The notes beneath the pieces were generated by a model. It had not been told where the DNA came from and did no database searches. It saw only the letters and a list, made by a program, of their open reading frames with translations. Both the position numbers and the translations under genes were made by a program. Source: Aurantiacibacter atlanticus (lineage in GTDB: Bacteria > Pseudomonadota > Alphaproteobacteria > Sphingomonadales > Sphingomonadaceae). Taken from it: a DNA stretch of 64,000 bases. The stretch spans positions 2,294,001-2,358,000 of the forward strand of contig NZ_CP011310.1 of NCBI RefSeq assembly GCF_001077815.2. Reading direction: 5' to 3'. Within the stretch, counting starts at the first letter, position 1, and each line of letters begins with the position of its first letter. Positions 38,889 to 47,762 of this stretch are shown piece by piece.

Positions 38889-39057
38889 TTTGCAGGAGGT
38901 ATCCGAAGCACCTGAAGTGCTGGAAAGTCATCTGCAGGCCCAGCGCAATGTCGCCCGATTGCCAGCCTGCATGCTTGGGTGTATAGCGCTAGCGTTCACA
39001 ACGCCCCGGCCGCGGCAAACCTGGTTTGCCATGCTGGGGCGCTCGTTTTTCTAGCGC
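38889..39057 (+). ncRNA. Candidate structured leader RNA of purC
   Basis: A series of inverted repeats in a 265-base gene-free gap: TGCAG (38891-38895)/CTGCA (38932-38936) enclosing AGCAC (38907-38911)/GTGCT (38917-38921); GCAAT (38945-38949)/ATTGC (38958-38962); and GCGCTAG (38986-38992)/CTAGCGC (39051-39057), which encloses the strong terminator. An AGGAGGT at 38894-38900 is not followed by a well-placed start codon. It could be a purC attenuator, a separate small RNA ending at the terminator, or chance pairing. No known RNA family was recognised. Confidence 0.25.
39002..39050 (+). terminator. Strong intrinsic terminator before purC
   Basis: Outer stem CGCCCCGGC / GCTGGGGCG (nine pairs, one G-U), small internal loop, inner stem GGCAAAC / GTTTGCC with a three-base loop, then CTCGTTTTT. 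It ends 36 bases before the purC ATG. Confidence 0.88.
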
Positions 39058-39086
39058 CCTTAGCGCTTTGCAATAAGGTTACTGCC

Positions 39087-39896
39087 ATGTCCCGCCGTCG
39101 CCAGATCTACGAAGGCAAGGCCAAGATCCTGTATGAAGGCCCCGAACCGGGCACCATCATCCAGTATTTCAAGGATGATGCCACCGCTTTCAACGCTGAA
39201 AAGCGCGGCACGATCAACGGCAAGGGCGTGATCAACAACCGCATCAGCGAGCATGTGTTTACCCGCCTTGCTCATATCGGCATCCCCACGCATTTTATCC
39301 GCCGTCTCAATATGCGTGAACAATTGGTGCGACAGGTGGATATCATTCCGCTGGAAGTCGTGGTGCGCAATGTCGCGGCCGGCTCTATTTCAAAGCGGCT
39401 GGGCATCGAAGAAGGCGAGATGCTGCCGCATACGCTTATCGAATATTACCTCAAGTCGGATGAGCTTGGTGATCCGCTGATTTCCGAAGAGCATATTGCC
39501 TGCTTCAACTGGGCCAATCATGAAGAAATGCAGGACATCGCCGCAATGGCGATCCGCATCAATGATTTCATGTCCGGCATGTTTGCCGCAATCGATATCC
39601 GGCTGGTGGATTTCAAGCTTGAGTTCGGCCGCATTTACGATGGCGATTTCAGCCGTGTGATCCTTGCTGACGAAATCAGCCCCGACAATTGCCGTCTGTG
39701 GGATTTCAACACAGGCGAAAAGCTCGACAAGGACCGGTTCCGCCGCGATCTGGGCGGCGAGGAAGAGGCGTATCAGGAAGTCGCTCGCCGGCTCGGCCTG
39801 TTGCAGAAAGAGGACGATGGCTCTCCGGGCGAAGTGCTCGACATGAATGCCCACCGCTCGCGCCTGCGCCAGACATCGCCCAAGCCCAAGAAATAG
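39087..39896 (+). CDS. purC: Phosphoribosylaminoimidazole-succinocarboxamide synthase
   Basis: SAICAR synthase of de novo purine synthesis, 269 residues from ATG 39087. [31 protein letters not shown], the [19 protein letters not shown] block and [13 protein letters not shown] are all conserved. A C-terminal extension of about 15 residues is basic. Only 36 bases separate the ATG from the preceding terminator, so its promoter must be upstream of or overlapping that hairpin. The following gene is an unrelated M16 peptidase 190 bases away. Confidence 0.96.
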   Translation: MSRRRQIYEGKAKILYEGPEPGTIIQYFKDDATAFNAEKRGTINGKGVINNRISEHVFTRLAHIGIPTHFIRRLNMREQLVRQVDIIPLEVVVRNVAAGSISKRLGIEEGEMLPHTLIEYYLKSDELGDPLISEEHIACFNWANHEEMQDIAAMAIRINDFMSGMFAAIDIRLVDFKLEFGRIYDGDFSRVILADEISPDNCRLWDFNTGEKLDKDRFRRDLGGEEEAYQEVARRLGLLQKEDDGSPGEVLDMNAHRSRLRQTSPKPKK

Positions 39897-40085
39897 GCGC
39901 CTTCCAAAGGAGCGCAAATCCAGCACCGCTCCGGTCAAGCAATTGTCATAATTCAATGGGATATGGCCGAATGTCGCGCTTGCGCCTTCGGCACTGTCTG
40001 TGCATAATCTCTCGTCATCGGGGGAAATGCGGGCGCGCAGCTTCCACTTACTGACGCCGTTCATTGAATTGAGAGGAAAAGCTCC

Positions 40086-42962
40086 ATGACCATCCGCCGT
40101 CTTCTTGCCACAACAATCTCGACCACCACCCTTGCCCTGTCGCTCGCGATCTCTGCACCCGCGCTCGCGCAGCAAGGTCCGGCAGAAGGCTGGGGCGTTG
40201 AGGCGAGCGACGTGGTGCCCGATCCCTCCATCACCTATGGCACGCTGGAAAACGGCATGAAATATGCCATCCGGTATAATGACACACCCGAAGGCTCAGC
40301 CTCCTTCCGGATGCATTTCGATTTCGGATCTTTGGGCGAAGGGGAAGATGAGCGAGGGCTGGCTCACTTCATCGAACACATGGCCTTTAACGGCTCCACC
40401 AATGTACCCGAAGGCGAAATGATCCCGCTGCTCGAACGGCTTGGCCTCGCTTTCGGACCGGATACCAATGCCTACACCGGCTTTGATGAGACGGTGTATT
40501 TGCTGGATGTGCCTAATGCGAATGAGGAAGGCCTCGATACCGCGCTCTTCTTGCTGCGCGAAACAGCCAGCGAATTGACCTTCACGCCAGAAGCTGTTGA
40601 CCGGGAACGGGAAATCCTGGTGAATGAGCGCCGCCTGCGCGATACGGCAGGCCTGCGCAATTACCGCGACATGTTTGAATTCCGCATTCCCGGCACACGC
40701 TATAACACCCGCTTCCCCATCGGCCTTGACGCGGTGCTGCGCGAAGCGCCGGCAGAACGGCTGCAGGGTCTTTATAACCGCTTCTACCGCCCTGAAAATT
40801 CCACGCTGGTGGCAGTAGGCGATTTCGATGTTGCGGAAATGGAAGCGGCTATTCGCGAACGTTTTGGCAATTGGCAGCCCCGCGGCGATGCCGGGGCCAT
40901 TCCAGCACCGGGATCAGTCGATCTGAGCCGAGAGACAGCGTTCGATACTTTTGTCGATCCCGCCATCGGCTCTAGCGTCGCGATCTATCAGTTGCGGCCC
41001 TATACCGATCCGCTGGACACTGTAGAGGAACGCTACAAGGATCAGCTCAAGAGCCTGGCCGAGACCATGTTCGACAGGCGCATTACCCGCATCGCCAATC
41101 GTGAAAACAGCCCGATCCTGGGCGGTGGTTTTGGCACGGCCAGCGATGAAGGCGTGGCCGATTATTCAGCTGTCAGCATCAGCACGCGCGACGGGACATG
41201 GGCCAAAGGCCTTGCCATCGCGGAACAGGAATTGCGGCGGGCGCTGGAATATGGCTTCACCCCATCCGAACTCGATTACGCGCTGACCACTATTGAAAGC
41301 GCGTTGCAACGCGGCGCCGCGCAGGCAGAGGCGCGCAATAACCGCCAATTGGCCATGGCCATCGTCAATGTCGCGGCAGAAAACGACTTCGTAACCGATC
41401 CGGCATACCGGCTGGAAATGTTCCAGCAGATGCGTCCGCAATTGACCCTTGATGCCGTCAACGCGCGCTTCCGTTATTTGTGGAGCGAAGGCCATCCGCT
41501 TGTCCGTGTGACGGCAAAGGAACTGGAAGGCGGGGTGGACGCTGTGGCAGCGGCCTATAATACCAGCACTACGGTCGCGGTGGCAGAGCCGGAAGACGTG
41601 GCCATCAGTGTCTTTGCTTATGACAATTGGGGTGACATGCCCGGCACCATCGCCGCCGACACCATGATCGAAGATCTGGGCATTCGCACCGTCACCTTTG
41701 CCAATAACGTCCGCCTCAACATCAAGCAGACTGATCTTGAACCCGGCCGCGTGCGCTTTGACGTGCGGATGGACGGCGGTGCCTTTGCGCTTGAAGACGT
41801 GCATCCCACTGCAGCAGGCATCTATCTCCAGATCGCATCCCAGGTCGGCGGGCTTGGCCAGCACAGTTTCGATGAAATCACCGAATTGATGGCCGGGAAA
41901 CAGATCACTTCCGGCATTGGCAATGGTACGGACTATTTCAATTCAGGCGGCGTCACCACGCCTGAAGATCTGGCGACGCAGATGAAGATCAGCGCCGCCT
42001 ATCTCACCGATCCTGGCATGCGCCCGGAGGCCGACGCGCGATTTGAGGCGGTTATTGACGCGGTCTGGAACCAGATCCTGTCTCAACCTTCGCAGGTATT
42101 TGGCCTGCGAGCGGGCGAACAGATCGCCAACAGCCCCTATGTCGCCTTCCCAACCCGCGAAGACCTTGACGCAGTGGACCGTGAGGGCTTGCGCGATTCG
42201 CTATTGGCGGCAGCAGCTGACGGAGCGATCGAGATTGGCATCGTGGGCGATATCGACCCCGATGAAGCAATCGCCGCAGTGGCAGCAAGTTTCGGTGCCC
42301 TGCCCGCGCGCAATGCGCAATTCACTGAATATGCGGACAAGCGCGTGCTCGAATATGTCGATCTTTCAGGTGATGAGGTGAATGATTACACCCACACCGG
42401 ACAGGACGATCAGGCATTGATCGGCAGCATCTGGCACACACGCGACGATAGTGATTTCCGCGAGGACATGGGCCTGACCCTGTTGGCCGGTCTTGTGCGA
42501 CTGAAGGCGCTGGAAACCCTGCGGGAAGAATTGGCCGCAACATACAGCCCTTCTGTCTCGGCATCGACCAGTTCGGACTTTGTCGACTTCGGCACGCTTA
42601 GCCTGTCTGCCGTCATCGATCCGGCGCAGACCGACGAGGTGCGCGATATTATCTCACGGCTCGCAGCCGAATTACGCGAAACGCCCGTCAGCGAGGATTT
42701 CCTGCTGCGCGCCCGCCAGCCCGTGCTTGAGAGAATTCGTCTGGCCAGAGAAGATAATGGGTTCTGGCTTGACGTTGCATCTACTGCGCAGAGCGAAGCG
42801 GACCGGCTAGACCGGGTGCGCCAGCAATCAGAAGTGTTGCGCAGCTTTACACCTGCAGAGCTGCAAGCCTTGGCGCAAACATATCTCGTGCCAGAGCGGC
42901 GCGCCGATACGCGCATTCTCGTTGCACCGTCAGAAGATGACGACGCAGCATCTGACGAATAG
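40086..42962 (+). CDS. Exported M16-family zinc metallopeptidase
   Basis: 958 residues with a signal peptide ending SAPALAQQG. The inverted zinc motif HFIEHMAFNG (HxxEH) occurs near residue 98, and the downstream Glu ligand region follows about 75 residues later. Two M16 halves are present: an active N-terminal one and an inactive C-terminal one (from about DLGIRTVTFANNVRLNIKQTD), in which HxxEH is absent, as in pitrilysin-like enzymes. Probably degrades peptides in the periplasm. Convergent with the hydrolase-OsmC gene. The 189-base gap before it holds a short inverted repeat (GGAGCG..CGCTCC, near 39909-39943) and no gene. Confidence 0.93.
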   Translation: MTIRRLLATTISTTTLALSLAISAPALAQQGPAEGWGVEASDVVPDPSITYGTLENGMKYAIRYNDTPEGSASFRMHFDFGSLGEGEDERGLAHFIEHMAFNGSTNVPEGEMIPLLERLGLAFGPDTNAYTGFDETVYLLDVPNANEEGLDTALFLLRETASELTFTPEAVDREREILVNERRLRDTAGLRNYRDMFEFRIPGTRYNTRFPIGLDAVLREAPAERLQGLYNRFYRPENSTLVAVGDFDVAEMEAAIRERFGNWQPRGDAGAIPAPGSVDLSRETAFDTFVDPAIGSSVAIYQLRPYTDPLDTVEERYKDQLKSLAETMFDRRITRIANRENSPILGGGFGTASDEGVADYSAVSISTRDGTWAKGLAIAEQELRRALEYGFTPSELDYALTTIESALQRGAAQAEARNNRQLAMAIVNVAAENDFVTDPAYRLEMFQQMRPQLTLDAVNARFRYLWSEGHPLVRVTAKELEGGVDAVAAAYNTSTTVAVAEPEDVAISVFAYDNWGDMPGTIAADTMIEDLGIRTVTFANNVRLNIKQTDLEPGRVRFDVRMDGGAFALEDVHPTAAGIYLQIASQVGGLGQHSFDEITELMAGKQITSGIGNGTDYFNSGGVTTPEDLATQMKISAAYLTDPGMRPEADARFEAVIDAVWNQILSQPSQVFGLRAGEQIANSPYVAFPTREDLDAVDREGLRDSLLAAAADGAIEIGIVGDIDPDEAIAAVAASFGALPARNAQFTEYADKRVLEYVDLSGDEVNDYTHTGQDDQALIGSIWHTRDDSDFREDMGLTLLAGLVRLKALETLREELAATYSPSVSASTSSDFVDFGTLSLSAVIDPAQTDEVRDIISRLAAELRETPVSEDFLLRARQPVLERIRLAREDNGFWLDVASTAQSEADRLDRVRQQSEVLRSFTPAELQALAQTYLVPERRADTRILVAPSEDDDAASDE

Positions 42963-42967
42963 GTTAG

Positions 42968-43005
42968 GAAAGGGGTGGCAGGTCTTCAGTCCCGCCACCC
43001 CTTTC
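42968..43005. terminator. Bidirectional intrinsic terminator
   Basis: Perfect twelve-base arms GAAAGGGGTGGC / GCCACCCCTTTC with a fourteen-base loop; A/T runs on both sides. Serves the convergent M16 and hydrolase-OsmC genes. Confidence 0.88.
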
Positions 43006-43022
43006 ATCATCAGCTTTCGAAA

Positions 43023-44240
43023 TTAGGTGATTTCGGTCGAATGAATGTGCAAATCGCCCTTTATAGTCCTGTGAACAGGGCATTTATCGGCGATTTCCAT
43101 CAGCTTTCTGCGCTGCTCGGGCGTTAGGTCGCCCGACAATTCTATCGCGCGGTCGATCACCTGAATGGCCTCGCCCCCCTTCTCGCAATCCTGACAATCG
43201 AGATGATGGTCACGGCTGTGTTCCAGTTCGACCCGCACATTTTCAAGCGGGATCTTCTTACGATCAGCATACATCTTCATGGTCATACTGGTGCAGGTAC
43301 CCAGCGCTGCAAGCAGGAGATCATAGGGCGTCGGCCCGTGATCTGATCCGCCAAAATCCCTCGGCTCGTCAGCGATGAACTGGTGTGTGGGCGTGCGCAC
43401 CCATTGCGCGAACTTACCGCCTGCGGTGGACACCTCCACCGTTCCTGCAAAATCAGCACGCTTTTCTGAATGGAGATCTGCCAAAAACGGCGTTGCCCAG
43501 GCAGCAATCATGGTGGCGGCATATTCTGCCGATCCGCTTTCGGTCAGCAGATGGTCCGCCCCTTCCAGCGTGACAAAGCTTTTGGGGTGGAGCGCCGCTT
43601 CAAAAATCTGACGGGCATTGTCGATCTCAACAGTATCGTCTTGCGGGGCATGCATGACCAGCAGCGCGCGGCCAAGATCGGCTATCCGGGTTTCCTGCGG
43701 TTGGCCGCGGCCCTGCTCCAGAAACTCCCGCGAAACGCGGAATTTGCGCCCACCCAGAATGACGTCGCCTTCGCCTTCAGCCTCAATCTGTTCAACCGAA
43801 TCGCCGAAATGTTCGAATACATGGCTGGTATCGAAAGGCGCGTTGAGCGTGATGACGCCGCGCGCCTGCGGGATATGCTCTGCTGCCGCCAACACCGCCG
43901 CACCGCCCAGTGAATGGCCAATGATCAGCAGTGGCGGCAGGCCGCGGTCATCCAGCGCCCGCGCGGCACAAGCAAGATCTTCGACATTGCTGACAAATCC
44001 GGCATTGGCAAAATCGCCTGCACTGCCCCCAAGTCCGGTGAAATCGAAACGCAGCACTGCAATCCCCTTTGCCGCAAGGGCAGAGGCAATGCGTGTCGCA
44101 GCGTGGCTCTGCTTGGTGCAGGTAAAGCAATGGGCAAACAATGCCGCGCCGTGCGGTTTCTCGTAAAGAGGCAATTCCAGCCGACCGTCGAGCTCTTGTC
44201 CGTTCTTGCCGGTAAAGGTGAATTTCTCGGTGGCGATCAT
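43023..44240 (-). CDS. Bifunctional alpha/beta hydrolase - OsmC family fusion
   Basis: 405 residues. The N-terminal half is an alpha/beta hydrolase with nucleophile elbow IIGHSLGGAAV, an Asp region (MHAPQDDTVEI) and His in GADHLLTESG. The C-terminal 140 residues are an OsmC domain with both redox cysteines (GTCTSMTMKMYADRK and KCPVHRTIKG). OsmC domains reduce organic peroxides with thiol donors. The pairing suggests hydrolysis of an ester or peroxy-ester together with peroxide removal, which is inference. The fusion is a known family. Shares a 145-base divergent gap with purS. Confidence 0.93.
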   Translation of the reverse strand: MIATEKFTFTGKNGQELDGRLELPLYEKPHGAALFAHCFTCTKQSHAATRIASALAAKGIAVLRFDFTGLGGSAGDFANAGFVSNVEDLACAARALDDRGLPPLLIIGHSLGGAAVLAAAEHIPQARGVITLNAPFDTSHVFEHFGDSVEQIEAEGEGDVILGGRKFRVSREFLEQGRGQPQETRIADLGRALLVMHAPQDDTVEIDNARQIFEAALHPKSFVTLEGADHLLTESGSAEYAATMIAAWATPFLADLHSEKRADFAGTVEVSTAGGKFAQWVRTPTHQFIADEPRDFGGSDHGPTPYDLLLAALGTCTSMTMKMYADRKKIPLENVRVELEHSRDHHLDCQDCEKGGEAIQVIDRAIELSGDLTPEQRRKLMEIADKCPVHRTIKGDLHIHSTEIT

Positions 44241-44385
44241 CTGGTGTCCTTCCCGCGTTTCATTATCAAACCTGCACCTATATATCGTTTGAGATGGGGG
44301 TTGGGTTTCCGCACACTCTTGCCGACAGCGCGGTCAAGCGCCATAGGCTCCGCGCAAACGCTAATCCATGCGAAAGGCCGCTTTC

Positions 44386-44622
44386 ATGAAGATCCGCATC
44401 CACGTCTCGCTCAAGCCCGGCGTTCTCGATCCGCAGGGACGCGCCGTTCATCATGCATTGGAAGGGCTTGGTTTTGCCGGCGTGGATGATGTCCGCATCG
44501 GTCGTCTGATCGAATTGGAACTGGCGGACAACACCAGCGATGACGCTATCGCCGAGATGTGCGAAAAGCTGCTCGCCAATACAGTTATTGAAAACTACCG
44601 AATCGAAAAGGTCGCCGCATGA
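44386..44622 (+). CDS. purS: Phosphoribosylformylglycinamidine synthase subunit PurS
   Basis: 78 residues from ATG 44386 ([20 protein letters not shown]). Small subunit that bridges PurL and Pur[19 protein letters not shown] is the family core. It overlaps purQ by four bases. The 145-base gap upstream contains an AT-rich stretch (CCTATATATCG near 44277-44288) that could hold a promoter. purL is not in the window. Confidence 0.95.
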   Translation: MKIRIHVSLKPGVLDPQGRAVHHALEGLGFAGVDDVRIGRLIELELADNTSDDAIAEMCEKLLANTVIENYRIEKVAA

Positions 44623-45290
44623 AGACCGCCGTCGTCACCTTCCCCGGTTCCAATTGTGACCGTGATATGTGGGTCGCGCTGCGGGATGTATCGGGTAGCG
44701 ATCCGGTAAAGGTCTGGCACGGCGATGCCGATCTTCCCAAGGGTCTTGATTTCATCGCCCTTCCCGGCGGTTTTTCCTATGGCGATTATCTGCGCAGCGG
44801 CGCGATGGCGGCCAACAGCCCGATCATGCGTTCGATTGCTGTCGCCGCTCGATCCGGCGTGCCGGTGCTGGGCGTTTGCAATGGCTTTCAGGTCCTCACG
44901 GAAGCGGGGCTTTTGCCCGGTGCCCTGATGCGCAATGCCGGCCAGACCTTCATCTGCCGAACAGTCTCACTGAAGGTAGAAAATGCGCAAAGCATTTTTA
45001 CCCGCGCCTATTCCGCCGACGAGGAAGTTCGTATTCCTGTCGCCCATCATGATGGCAATTATTTTGCCGATGATGAAACGCTGGATCGGCTTGAAGGGGA
45101 TGGCCGTGTCGCATTCCGCTATATGCAAAATGGCAATGGCTCACGCAGAGATATTGCTGGCATTCTTAACGAAGCGGGCAATGTGCTTGGCATGATGCCC
45201 CATCCGGAACGCGCCATCGAGGATGCGCATGGCGGCAGTGACGGACGGCGGCTTTTCGAAAGCGTTCTCGGCCTACTGGAAAACGCCTGA
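44619..45290 (+). CDS. purQ: Phosphoribosylformylglycinamidine synthase glutaminase subunit PurQ
   Basis: 223 residues. Class I glutamine amidotransferase that supplies ammonia to PurL. Nucleophile Cys in [13 protein letters not shown], His and Glu of the triad in [28 protein letters not shown] is the oxyanion region. ATGA overlap with purS. Convergent with the GGDEF/EAL gene. Confidence 0.96.
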   Translation: MKTAVVTFPGSNCDRDMWVALRDVSGSDPVKVWHGDADLPKGLDFIALPGGFSYGDYLRSGAMAANSPIMRSIAVAARSGVPVLGVCNGFQVLTEAGLLPGALMRNAGQTFICRTVSLKVENAQSIFTRAYSADEEVRIPVAHHDGNYFADDETLDRLEGDGRVAFRYMQNGNGSRRDIAGILNEAGNVLGMMPHPERAIEDAHGGSDGRRLFESVLGLLENA

Positions 45291-45303
45291 CCCTGTTCTG
45301 CTG

Positions 45304-45342
45304 CGCTGAACCCCGCTAGGCTCCGCTCAGCCCCGATAGCCT
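45304..45342. repeat. Imperfect tandem repeat at a convergent junction
   Basis: Two 19-base units (45304-45322 and 45324-45342) match at 15 positions with a 20-base period; both contain a central CCCCG. The AGGCT/AGCCT ends can also pair, so the block may act as a loose two-way terminator between purQ and the GGDEF/EAL gene. Confidence 0.4.
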
Positions 45343-45343
45343 G

Positions 45344-47710
45344 TCAGGCAGCATTGCGGCGTTTCGCCACAAGCGAATAGGCCTCACTCGCCTCCATCGG
45401 GCGGCCGAAATAATAGCCCTGGATCTTGGTGCAGCCCAGCTCTCGGATCATGTCCGCCTGCTCGACCGTTTCCACGCCTTCTGCAGTGGTTTGCATTTCC
45501 AGGCTTTGCGCCATTGCCACCACGGCGCGAATAATTGCGATGCTTTCCGGGCTTTCCTGTGCCGCGCCCTGCACAAAGCTGCGATCGACCTTGATAGTGG
45601 AGAAGCGGATTGAACGCAGGTAACCGAGCGAAGAATAGCCAGTGCCAAAATCATCCAGAGCAATGGAGCAGCCCAGCGCGATAATAGCTTCCAGCGCTTC
45701 ATTCGCCGTGCGTCCATCCCGCAGGAACACGCTTTCCGTGACTTCCAGCTCCAGCCGGTTTGCAGGCAATCCGGTTGCGGCAAGCGCCTCTACCACGGTG
45801 GCGGTGAAGTTGGGTTCCAGAAGCTGTTCGCCGGAAACATTGACCGCAACCTTGATCTCTTCAGGCCAACGCGTTGCCTGTCGGCATGCCTCGTGCAGCA
45901 CCCATTTACCGATGGGGACGATCAGGCGTGTATCTTCGGCCAGCGGGATGAATTTGGCAGGACTGACCATGCCATGCTCTTCGCTTGTCCAGCGTAGCAA
46001 GGCTTCGAAGCTGACGATTCCTTCGCTCTGCGCATTGACGACCGGCTGGAAGTTAAGATGCATTTCTTCCTTCGCGATGGCATGGCGCAGCGAAAGTTCA
46101 AGCGTGCGGCGCTCTTCGGCATCGGCATGAAGTGACGGGACATAGGTGCAATGCACACCGCCGCCATCATCCTTCGCCCGATAAAGCGCGAGATCGGAAT
46201 TGCGCATCAGCGTTTCCACGCTCTGCCCATCGCGAGGACCAATGGCAGATCCGACGCTCGCCCCGATGAAGAGCGTGTGATTATCGACGATATAAGGCTG
46301 GGAAAGATGTTCGATGATCGTTTCGGCAATCCGGTCCACCCGCGTGTGATCGGTTGCATCGCGGATCACCACGGCAAATTCGTCACCGCCCAGACGGCCA
46401 CATCTTTCGTTATCAGTGCAGACGCTGTTGAGCCGTTCGGAAACCTTGGCCAGCAGCCTGTCTCCGACCAGATGCCCCAGCGAATCATTGACCGATTTGA
46501 AGCGATCGAGATCGATCATCAGGAAGGCACAACGCGTCCGCCACTGCGCTGAATAGCGCATCGCTTCGCCCAGCGCCTCCGTCAGCATCAGGCGGTTGGG
46601 CAGGCCAGTCAACGTATCGTAACGCGCAAGATAGGCGATTTTCTCGTCGCTTTCTCGCTGTTCTGTCACATCCGAACCGACCCCGCGAAAACCTACATAA
46701 TTGCCAGCAGAATCGCGGATCGGGGTGCCCGAAAGCTCCCACCAGCGGCGCTGTTCGCCGATAACTGCCTGCACCAGCAAATTGGAGAAACTTTCACGCC
46801 GCTTCAGCCGCTCGACCAGATCGTGCAGGCTGCGGGGCACGTCCCCGCTTTCAAAATTGTCACCGCCGATGAGCTGGATGAAGCGTTCACCCTCCACATC
46901 AGCAGGTTCGCGGCCCAACGCAAAGGCAAACCGCGGGCTGACGGAGCGCAGGCGTCGATTATTGTCCACCTGCCACAGCCAGTCCGATTCCTTCTCCTCG
47001 AATTCACGCAGCAGCAGGGAAACCACCTCGTCCTTTTCTGCGACGCCAGCTTCCGCGATGCGCGCGGAAAGATTAGTGCGGGCAGAATTCAACGCGCCTG
47101 CAACGATAGTGACGACGAAGGCAAAGCTGGCAATTCCGAAGACGTAATCGCCCGAAATCACGAAAGAGGAAACGCCCGCCACACCAACGATCAGATCGAA
47201 TACAATTGTTGAAATCGGCGCAGTGCTCGATGTTGCGGCACCGCCGGCAACAAGCATGGCAACCAGCGTCCACAATCCAAAATGCTGGGTTGATGATCCA
47301 ACCGGCGCGAAAAATAGCAGAGCCGTTATCCATGGCACGGCGCACAAGGCGACGGTGCCTGCCTGCTTGCGGTATTCCAACCTGGTCATCTGCCTGCGGG
47401 AAATATTGGCAAAATGCCGGTCCACTCGGCCACTGTTTGCCACAGCACCCAGCAAAGCAATCAACCATATGCCGAGGATCCATGCGGGTATCGTATGCAG
47501 ATAGAGCGCGGCAACCATGATGGCCGCAATGCCATGGCCTGCAAACCGTATGCGCGAGCTTTTGTATAAATCGGCATATTGCAAAGTACGCAGCCGTGCC
47601 CAATCACCCTCATCAGGGTCGCGCAGACCGATCACTTGCAGCGGGCCGAGGCGCAGCGGCAATTTCGGTAGTCCGGCAGGATTTTTGCTCACATCCCACG
47701 CAATAGGCAC
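45344..47710 (-). CDS. Membrane PAS-GGDEF-EAL cyclic-di-GMP enzyme
   Basis: 788 residues from GTG 47710. Order: about five or six membrane helices (residues 55-205), a coiled linker, PAS (WLWQVDNNRRLRSVSPRF to VGSDVTEQRE, 240-360), GGDEF (ARYDTLTGLPNR, RLGGDEFAVV) and EAL (SFEALLRW, VNVSGEQL, LEVTESVF, DDFGTGYSSLGYLR, KVDRSF, AEGVET, QGYYFGRP). The EAL catalytic residues are intact, so it probably hydrolyses c-di-GMP. GGDEF is also intact but has no RxxD inhibitory site at the usual spacing. The PAS domain may sense a ligand. It stands alone. Confidence 0.93.
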   Translation of the reverse strand: MPIAWDVSKNPAGLPKLPLRLGPLQVIGLRDPDEGDWARLRTLQYADLYKSSRIRFAGHGIAAIMVAALYLHTIPAWILGIWLIALLGAVANSGRVDRHFANISRRQMTRLEYRKQAGTVALCAVPWITALLFFAPVGSSTQHFGLWTLVAMLVAGGAATSSTAPISTIVFDLIVGVAGVSSFVISGDYVFGIASFAFVVTIVAGALNSARTNLSARIAEAGVAEKDEVVSLLLREFEEKESDWLWQVDNNRRLRSVSPRFAFALGREPADVEGERFIQLIGGDNFESGDVPRSLHDLVERLKRRESFSNLLVQAVIGEQRRWWELSGTPIRDSAGNYVGFRGVGSDVTEQRESDEKIAYLARYDTLTGLPNRLMLTEALGEAMRYSAQWRTRCAFLMIDLDRFKSVNDSLGHLVGDRLLAKVSERLNSVCTDNERCGRLGGDEFAVVIRDATDHTRVDRIAETIIEHLSQPYIVDNHTLFIGASVGSAIGPRDGQSVETLMRNSDLALYRAKDDGGGVHCTYVPSLHADAEERRTLELSLRHAIAKEEMHLNFQPVVNAQSEGIVSFEALLRWTSEEHGMVSPAKFIPLAEDTRLIVPIGKWVLHEACRQATRWPEEIKVAVNVSGEQLLEPNFTATVVEALAATGLPANRLELEVTESVFLRDGRTANEALEAIIALGCSIALDDFGTGYSSLGYLRSIRFSTIKVDRSFVQGAAQESPESIAIIRAVVAMAQSLEMQTTAEGVETVEQADMIRELGCTKIQGYYFGRPMEASEAYSLVAKRRNAA

Positions 47711-47762
47711 GAATGGTTAGTGCTACGTAAATGCTATGGGGTTCGCAGCCATCGCGGCGCAG

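Noticed and set aside
38917..39054. A 45-codon frame from GTG downstream of AGGAGGT, before purC
   Set aside because: The spacing from the ribosome-binding-like sequence is too long and the frame runs through the strong terminator, so translation is unlikely.
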